Origin: JANXUC01 sp964619065
Lineage (GTDB): Bacteria > Acidobacteriota > Terriglobia > Terriglobales > Acidobacteriaceae
NCBI GenBank assembly: GCA_964619065.1
Contig: CAZUCC010000006.1
Location: 1 to 64,000 of the forward strand
Direction of reading: 5' to 3'
DNA: 64,000 bases
Shown here: piece by piece, positions 59,481 through 64,000 of the stretch
Layout of the letters: each line of letters starts with the position of its first letter
How positions within the stretch are numbered: the first letter of the stretch is position 1
The notes under the pieces: generated by a model
The model's input: only the letters and a program-made list of their open reading frames with translations
Told to the model about the DNA's origin: nothing
The model's database searches: none
Made by a program: the position numbers and the translations under genes

Positions 59481-61838
59481 TCATAATTCGACAGATTCGT
59501 GAAAGCGAGCCGGACCGGCGCTTGCAGCCATGGCGCGATAGCTGCTGCTCCGAGCCAGGAGCGCAGGGCTGTTGTTTTGAGAAAGACCCCCACCGCTGCG
59601 GGTATTCTCCAGGCGAATATCCCCTAATTCCGAAAGCAATGTGGCTGCCCATCGATAGATATTCTGCTCCTTCACGATGCGACGGAGGCGGTGCATGCGC
59701 GCCCCCCTTTCGTCCGCTTGCATCTCCAAGGCGGTGCGAATTGCCCGGGCGACCTGCTCGATGTCGTAGGGGTTAACCAGCAATGCATCGGAAAGTTCAT
59801 GAGAGGCTCCGGCAAAGCGGCTCAGGACAAGCACTCCCTGCTCGTCGCTCCGTGCCGCCACAAATTCCTTGGCTACCAGGTTCATGCCGTCATGCAGAGA
59901 GGTTACAAGGCACACATCGGCGGCGCGAAAGAATTTCTGGATCTCTTCGTGACTGTGCTGGCGTTTGAGAAACACGATAGGCTTCCACCCGTCGGTTCGG
60001 AAGCGCAAGTTGATGCGATCTGCTTCGGCTTCCACTTCCGTCAAAAAGTCTTGATAGCGCTTAATGCGCGTGCGGCTGGGCGCGCCAATCTGTACGAAAG
60101 TAAACTGGCCGAGATAAACGGGAAATTCTTCAAGAAACCGCTCGATTGCCAGGAAGCGCTCCAAAATTCCTTTGGTGTAATCCACGCGGTCCACGCCGAT
60201 GCCCATGAAGACCGCTTCCATGCCGAACTGTTTCAACAGAGCAACACGTTCCTCGTAAGGGGAAAACGTGGGAGTGGATGCATCCGTCTCTTTGAACTCT
60301 ACACTGATGGGAAATGGACGCACTGCAGTGGTGAGTTTCTTGCGATTGACCGCAAAACGCTCCCAGTCGATGCGGGATTCCAAGGTCCGGTCCACGGTCT
60401 CAAGAAAGTTATTGCAGTGGGCTTGGACGTGAAATCCGATCAAGTCACTGCCGAGCAGGCCATCCAGTAATTCTTCCTGCCAGGGGCAGATGCCGAAGGC
60501 CTCTGGGTTGGGCCAAGGAATGTGCCAGAAGATTGCGACTCGCGCATCGGGACGCCGTTTCTTGATGAGTGCAGGCAGCAAGGCGAAGTGATAGTCCTGG
60601 ACCAGTACGACTGGGTCTTGCGTATCCGCCATTTCTTCCAGCGCTGCCTCCGCAAACTTGCGATTGACCTCCCGATACATTTCCCAGTCAGCTTCGCGGA
60701 AGATGGGCCGAGTATGGGCGATATGGCAAAGCGGCCAAATACCCTCATTCGCGAGACCGTAATAGTATCCTTCTTCCTCTTCCTTGCTGAGCCAGACCCG
60801 CCGCAGAGTGTAACGAGGCTCGTCAGGGGGAACGCGCAGTCGGTCGTGGAGGTCCACGGTTTCGCGATCTGCCCCACCATTCCCGTGCGCGATCCAGGTT
60901 CCCTCACACGCGCGCAAAATGGGTTCCAGGGCGGTAACCAATCCACTCGCGGGGACGGTTACTTCGAGGGAGCCATTTTGCCGGGAATGGGTGTACGGCT
61001 CGCGATTGGATACCACAAAGAGACGGCTTCCCTGAAGCCGTGCGCGCACATGCACGGCCAGTCTTTCCGCGGTCCACAAAGACTCGCTGGCAGCTCGCAG
61101 GCTGGCTTCTTGTTCGGCAGACTTACGGGCGGCGGTCAGGCTGTGCGCTAAATGAGCGAATTCATGTGCCAAGGGCCGAAACAAGTCTCCACCCGGAAAA
61201 GAACTGTCGGCGGAAACCCGCCCCGCACGTAGGGCCTTCATCCATTGCGCTGCACGGGCCATGGGACCTACAACACTCCAGCGCACCACGAGGAGCGTTA
61301 CCAGGGCTACAAGAAGACTTTGAATCAGCAGATGCAAAAAAGAGTCCCGCCACGCGTGAGCGCTACGCAGCTCAATGTAGCTGGCATCGAAAACAACGGC
61401 CAAACCTCCTACTATGGCTGAGCCATCGTTGAGGGGAACGGCAAAGACGTGGAGGTAGTGCGAACCCGTGCGCTGGAATGCGCCAGACTCCTGGTTTTTC
61501 GCAATGGCCTGGTCGACAACGGCAGGCGGTCCCGGCAGCAGTTGTTTGAGAGCGGGGGTAACCGCCAACGGTTCGCCGCGCTTGTCATAGATGGCCAAAC
61601 CCACCAAATTCTCGCGTTGGGCGAAACGCTCGACCAGTCGTTGCAAGCTGCGGTTGGAACCGTTTTGAATGAGGGTTTCAGCATTATCCTCCATGCTTTC
61701 CGCTAATACTTGTGCACGCCGCTCCAACTCCGTGCGCTGACTGTGGCGCTCCATACGAACCTGGTATCCCGAAAAGAGGAGGGACACAAAGGCAACACTC
61801 AGCATGATCCAGACAATGAGACGAAAGCTTAGGCGCAT
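59481..61838 (-). CDS. otsA: Membrane-sensor/trehalose-6-phosphate synthase fusion
   Basis: The 785-residue protein joins a receptor-like N terminus to a GT20 synthase. Residues 7-25 and 167-186 are transmembrane helices enclosing an about 140-residue outer domain (LVGLAIYDKRGEPLAV, like Cache/CHASE sensors). Residues 188-262 form a HAMP-like and coiled linker. Residues 271-750 form the synthase: VVSNREPY, NEGIWPLCH, QDYHFALLP, FWHIPWPNPE, GVDRVDYTKGI (Arg/Lys phosphate site) and DGMNLVAKEF. It should make trehalose-6-phosphate from UDP- or ADP-glucose and glucose-6-phosphate in the cytoplasm. Usual OtsA is about 470 residues and soluble. A glucosylglycerol-phosphate synthase cannot be excluded. 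First large gene of the operon. Confidence 0.85.
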   Translation of the reverse strand: MRLSFRLIVWIMLSVAFVSLLFSGYQVRMERHSQRTELERRAQVLAESMEDNAETLIQNGSNRSLQRLVERFAQRENLVGLAIYDKRGEPLAVTPALKQLLPGPPAVVDQAIAKNQESGAFQRTGSHYLHVFAVPLNDGSAIVGGLAVVFDASYIELRSAHAWRDSFLHLLIQSLLVALVTLLVVRWSVVGPMARAAQWMKALRAGRVSADSSFPGGDLFRPLAHEFAHLAHSLTAARKSAEQEASLRAASESLWTAERLAVHVRARLQGSRLFVVSNREPYTHSRQNGSLEVTVPASGLVTALEPILRACEGTWIAHGNGGADRETVDLHDRLRVPPDEPRYTLRRVWLSKEEEEGYYYGLANEGIWPLCHIAHTRPIFREADWEMYREVNRKFAEAALEEMADTQDPVVLVQDYHFALLPALIKKRRPDARVAIFWHIPWPNPEAFGICPWQEELLDGLLGSDLIGFHVQAHCNNFLETVDRTLESRIDWERFAVNRKKLTTAVRPFPISVEFKETDASTPTFSPYEERVALLKQFGMEAVFMGIGVDRVDYTKGILERFLAIERFLEEFPVYLGQFTFVQIGAPSRTRIKRYQDFLTEVEAEADRINLRFRTDGWKPIVFLKRQHSHEEIQKFFRAADVCLVTSLHDGMNLVAKEFVAARSDEQGVLVLSRFAGASHELSDALLVNPYDIEQVARAIRTALEMQADERGARMHRLRRIVKEQNIYRWAATLLSELGDIRLENTRSGGGLSQNNSPALLARSSSYRAMAASAGPARFHESVEL

Positions 61839-61961
61839 AGTTGTTCCTCTCCTTTCGCGGTATTAGGGCAGTGGTAATTTGTAGTTACGCGAGTGATATA
61901 TCGATTCTTAAGACTTCAGGTAAGCATCGGGAAAAAATCATTTCTTCAACTTTGTACGCCG

Positions 61962-62168
61962 TTATGCTGCCCGTTTCAACGTCGAAAGCCCGCGAGAGAA
62001 ATCATCTTGCCTTGTTTTCTCAGAAGCGCGCAGCATCCGTTGGCGAATCGCAAGAACTGAGTTGATTCTCTGCACAATCTGCCCTAGCCTGTTTGCGTCC
62101 TGTTCCAGCACAGCGGCGCGGCAGAGTTTCCTCCAATTCAGAGAGTCGTTCGTGAAGCGAGTGTTCAC
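61962..62168 (-). CDS. Small basic protein upstream of the trehalose operon
   Basis: The 68-residue product starts with GTG 62168, seven bases after AGGAGG. The sequence (SLNWRKLCRAAVLEQDANRL, then GQIVQRINSVLAIRQRMLRA) is helical and resembles short acidobacterial proteins with the pattern W-x-x-LC-x-AA-x-EQD-x-x-L-x-x-I-x-x-IN-x-x-L. No function is known. It lies 123 bp before the otsA fusion on the same strand and may be its first co-transcribed gene. Three tandem 13-bp repeats lie 48 bp upstream. Confidence 0.6.
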   Translation of the reverse strand: MNTRFTNDSLNWRKLCRAAVLEQDANRLGQIVQRINSVLAIRQRMLRASEKTRQDDFSRGLSTLKRAA

Positions 62169-62215
62169 TAGAGCCTCCTGCGTAGTGAATTTTTGTAGGT
62201 GCTGCCTGCTCCAGG

Positions 62216-62255
62216 CATCAGCACCAAAACATCAGCACCAAACATTAGCACCAAA
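62216..62255 (-). repeat. Three tandem 13-14 bp repeats (TTTGGTGCTGATG on the minus strand)
   Basis: Units CATCAGCACCAAAA, CATCAGCACCAAA and CATTAGCACCAAA lie head to tail, as read on the plus strand. They are 48 bp upstream of the minus-strand small gene that precedes the trehalose operon, where they may serve as iterated regulator sites. The spacing of 13-14 bp is not a full-turn multiple. Confidence 0.6.
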
Positions 62256-62451
62256 GATGAGGTCGGCCCCTCAAAGGGTTGCAGGAAAAAGCGCGCTCCG
62301 GCACCTTTTGCAGGGTTCAAATTTGTCGACTTAAGGGAGCGGGTTGACGAATTCTGAGGCCTCGCCAGTCGAGGGGGAACCCGGCACGGCACGACTCGGA
62401 ATCGCAACCTGCTCCCTTAGATCAAAGCACTGGAAGTTCGAAATGCCCAGT

Positions 62452-62811
62452 TCAGGCAGCGGGCTCGATATTCGCAATCCGTATCGTGTTGCTCGCTGTT
62501 TCGAGAGTCCCGGTTACTTTGACAGTTTTCCCGTTGTACGCTTTAGCCTTTTCTTGGTCATCCAACGCATAGGTTGCCTTGGTGGCAGCGTCCATCAGGA
62601 CATACTGCCCCTTGGATTTCATTACCTTTCCAGTGAAGACAGTTGCCTTATCGGAATCGTTTGCTGGCATCTGGGGTTGCGCACGATCTTGTTGCGGCTG
62701 TGCGCTGTCTTGCTGCGGCCCAGCGTTCGCTGGCATGGGTGCGGCGTTCAATGGAACACCAAACACGACGAACAGAGTTGTGAGTACTAGGAGAGAACTA
62801 ACCTTTTTCAT
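62452..62811 (-). CDS. Secreted DUF5818-like OB-fold protein
   Basis: The 119-residue product has a signal peptide (cleavage near LNA-APM, residue 24), a Gln/Pro-rich linker with repeats of PQQD, and an OB-like domain: FTGKVMKSKGQYVLMDAATKATYALDDQEKAKAYNGKTVKVTGTLE. This is the DUF5818 form, a small secreted protein frequent in Acidobacteriota. Function unknown. AAGGAGG precedes ATG 62811. Confidence 0.75.
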   Translation of the reverse strand: MKKVSSLLVLTTLFVVFGVPLNAAPMPANAGPQQDSAQPQQDRAQPQMPANDSDKATVFTGKVMKSKGQYVLMDAATKATYALDDQEKAKAYNGKTVKVTGTLETASNTIRIANIEPAA

Positions 62812-63350
62812 GCTGCCTCCTTGGGAGAGTTTGATCTCTATCCATGCATGAAGCGTGCCAAACGGGAAAAGTCCCTATGTAGCTTGCACTTAGCTCACAC
62901 TGGAATTTGTACGCCAAGAAAAATCCCCCGTCACGGTGTAAATTCTCCTTCGTATGAACTGCCAGAATCATAGGTACCTTATTTCCACATTGAGCCAGCA
63001 GAATCAACTCGTTGGGCAGTTCTTTTCGGAGTTCTGAACGCAGAGCAAATTCCTCGCGTTGTTCGGAACGACAACCTTATGGAGAGAAGACAAGGGCAGG
63101 AGAGAAAGAAGACAAGAGCAGCACGAACGGGAATGTCCTCCTCACATAAGCGCGAACTGATTTCAGCAGGGAATTGTCTCGGAATTGTCACTTATCTGTC
63201 ATATTTCGGTGAATCCACCCCGTAAGCTATTGTTTTTGCTGTAATTTAAAAGCTGGTAGGGCAAAAAATATGGACTACGCTTTCGGCACGAATGTATCGG
63301 CACCAAGCGCCTCTGCAGCAGAGATCAGGGCTAAACGGGGATGGATTCGC
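62812..63350. other. Intergenic stretch of about 0.5 kb
   Basis: Between the divergent DUF5818-like gene and the regulator at 63351. Nothing coding is convincing. Promoter elements for both genes should lie here; TTTAAAAGCTGG precedes a possible upstream start codon at 63270. Confidence 0.45.
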
Positions 63351-64000
63351 ATGGAACGTGTATTAGTAATCGAGGATGACCGGGCAGTTCAGAAAGCGCT
63401 CAAACGCCTTTTTGAGTCTGAGGGATATGCTGTTGACGTTGCCTCCAATGGGAGCGAAGGACTGGAGAAGTTTCGCGCGATCTTGCCCTCGGCACTCGTG
63501 CTGGACCTGCGCCTTCCCGGCGTACCCGGCCAGGATGTATGTCGCGAAGTCAAGCAAGCGGCACCCGGAGTTCCTATCATTATTCTAAGCGCCAAGTCGG
63601 AAGTGACCGATAAAGTTTTACTTCTCGAGTTGGGAGCGGACGACTATGTGACGAAGCCGTTCAGTCCCCGCGAACTGCTCGCGCGAGTACGGGCAGCGGT
63701 TCGACGGTCCGGGCGAGGCACGGTAGGAGACACATTCAGCTTCGGTGAGATTGCCATAAATTTTACTAAAATGGAACTTACGCGTGGTGGCAAGCCCGTT
63801 GCACTCACCGCTCAGGAGTTCAAAATACTGAAATTTATGTCCGAGAACCAGGAACGAGTGGTCTCCCGTGAGGAGCTTCTCAATGAAGTATGGGGATATC
63901 AAAATTATCCATCGACCCGCACCGTGGACAACCACATTATGAGGCTCCGCCAGAAGCTGGAGAAGGATCCTTCCAACCCGCTGCACTTCCGGACAGTTCA
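63351..64000 (+). CDS. OmpR/PhoB-family response regulator, cut by the window end
   Basis: The reading frame from ATG 63351 runs off the window after about 216 residues. The receiver domain starts MERVLVIEDDRAVQKAL with phosphoacceptor Asp51 (ALVLDLRLPGVPG), Thr/Ser switch IILSAKSE and Lys in YVTKPFSPREL. The winged-helix domain follows (LTAQEFKILKFMSENQERVVSREELLNEVWG, RTVDNHIMRLRQKLE). Only the last few residues are missing. An in-frame ATG at 63270 would add 27 residues; the shorter start fits the family better. A partner kinase probably lies beyond the window. Confidence 0.9.
   Translation, partial: MERVLVIEDDRAVQKALKRLFESEGYAVDVASNGSEGLEKFRAILPSALVLDLRLPGVPGQDVCREVKQAAPGVPIIILSAKSEVTDKVLLLELGADDYVTKPFSPRELLARVRAAVRRSGRGTVGDTFSFGEIAINFTKMELTRGGKPVALTAQEFKILKFMSENQERVVSREELLNEVWGYQNYPSTRTVDNHIMRLRQKLEKDPSNPLHFRTV

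Noticed and set aside
62168..62407. 79-codon minus-strand frame through the tandem repeats
   Set aside because: It covers the repeats and the region upstream of a better-supported small gene and has no ribosome binding site.
1..64000. CRISPR array, insertion sequence, rRNA operon
   Set aside because: No regularly spaced repeats, transposase motifs or rRNA-like sequence were seen on either strand.

Overview
The window looks like a chromosomal segment of a soil-type Acidobacteriota, probably class Terriglobia. This rests on gene content, not on a marker gene. It holds two large Oar-like TonB-dependent receptors with an N-terminal carboxypeptidase-regulatory-like domain, paired CRTAC1 (FG-GAP/UnbV) proteins with TPR partners, many Tat-exported sugar enzymes, DUF5818 and DUF4256 proteins, and a winged-helix/transmembrane/propeller regulator of a type common in that phylum. 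No phage, insertion sequence, CRISPR array or rRNA was seen. The only tRNA signal is a 3-prime end at base 1.

Layout. 1-3326 is gene-poor: a tRNA end, a 21-bp direct repeat flanking a small membrane protein gene, decayed remnants, and a secreted beta-propeller lactonase-like protein. 3327-12664 carries mostly small membrane or secreted proteins: DUF2306-like, DUF4256, PD40 lipoprotein, ICMT-like methyltransferase, two related Sec-exported proteins, a membrane-tethered one-component regulator, and a three-gene secreted-protein operon. 12672-22441 is a sugar and sugar-acid region: a Tat-exported Gfo/Idh/MocA oxidoreductase, an exported RraA-like lyase, a Tat-exported enolase-superfamily dehydratase, a PrxQ peroxiredoxin, galactose mutarotase, GH51 arabinofuranosidase and a discoidin-containing glycosidase. 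22739-30035 has a di-heme oxidoreductase, the first TonB receptor and an unclassified TIM-barrel glycosidase. 30123-32596 is a three-gene phosphorelay without a DNA-binding output. 33028-43042 is a second glycosidase block: GH127, Gfo/Idh/MocA plus DUF1080 3-keto-sugar hydrolase, GH3, GH30 and GH16. 43088-55807 holds a NarL-type sensor/regulator pair, the second TonB receptor, two CRTAC1 proteins and two TPR proteins. 55947-61838 has an aldehyde dehydrogenase and a trehalose operon. The window closes with two small proteins and a truncated OmpR-type regulator.

How it may work together (inference). The TonB receptors and secreted glycosidases form a plant or microbial polysaccharide-utilisation region with a strong arabinose and beta-glucan flavour. 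Several normally cytoplasmic metabolic enzymes carry export signals, which suggests sugar oxidation and dehydration in the periplasm. The most unusual item is at 57490-61838: a trehalose-6-phosphate synthase fused to a two-pass membrane sensor module, followed by a DUF5752 protein and a TreT-type trehalose synthase in one operon. No trehalose-6-phosphate phosphatase is visible. The DNA also carries three types of short dispersed palindromes (REP-like).
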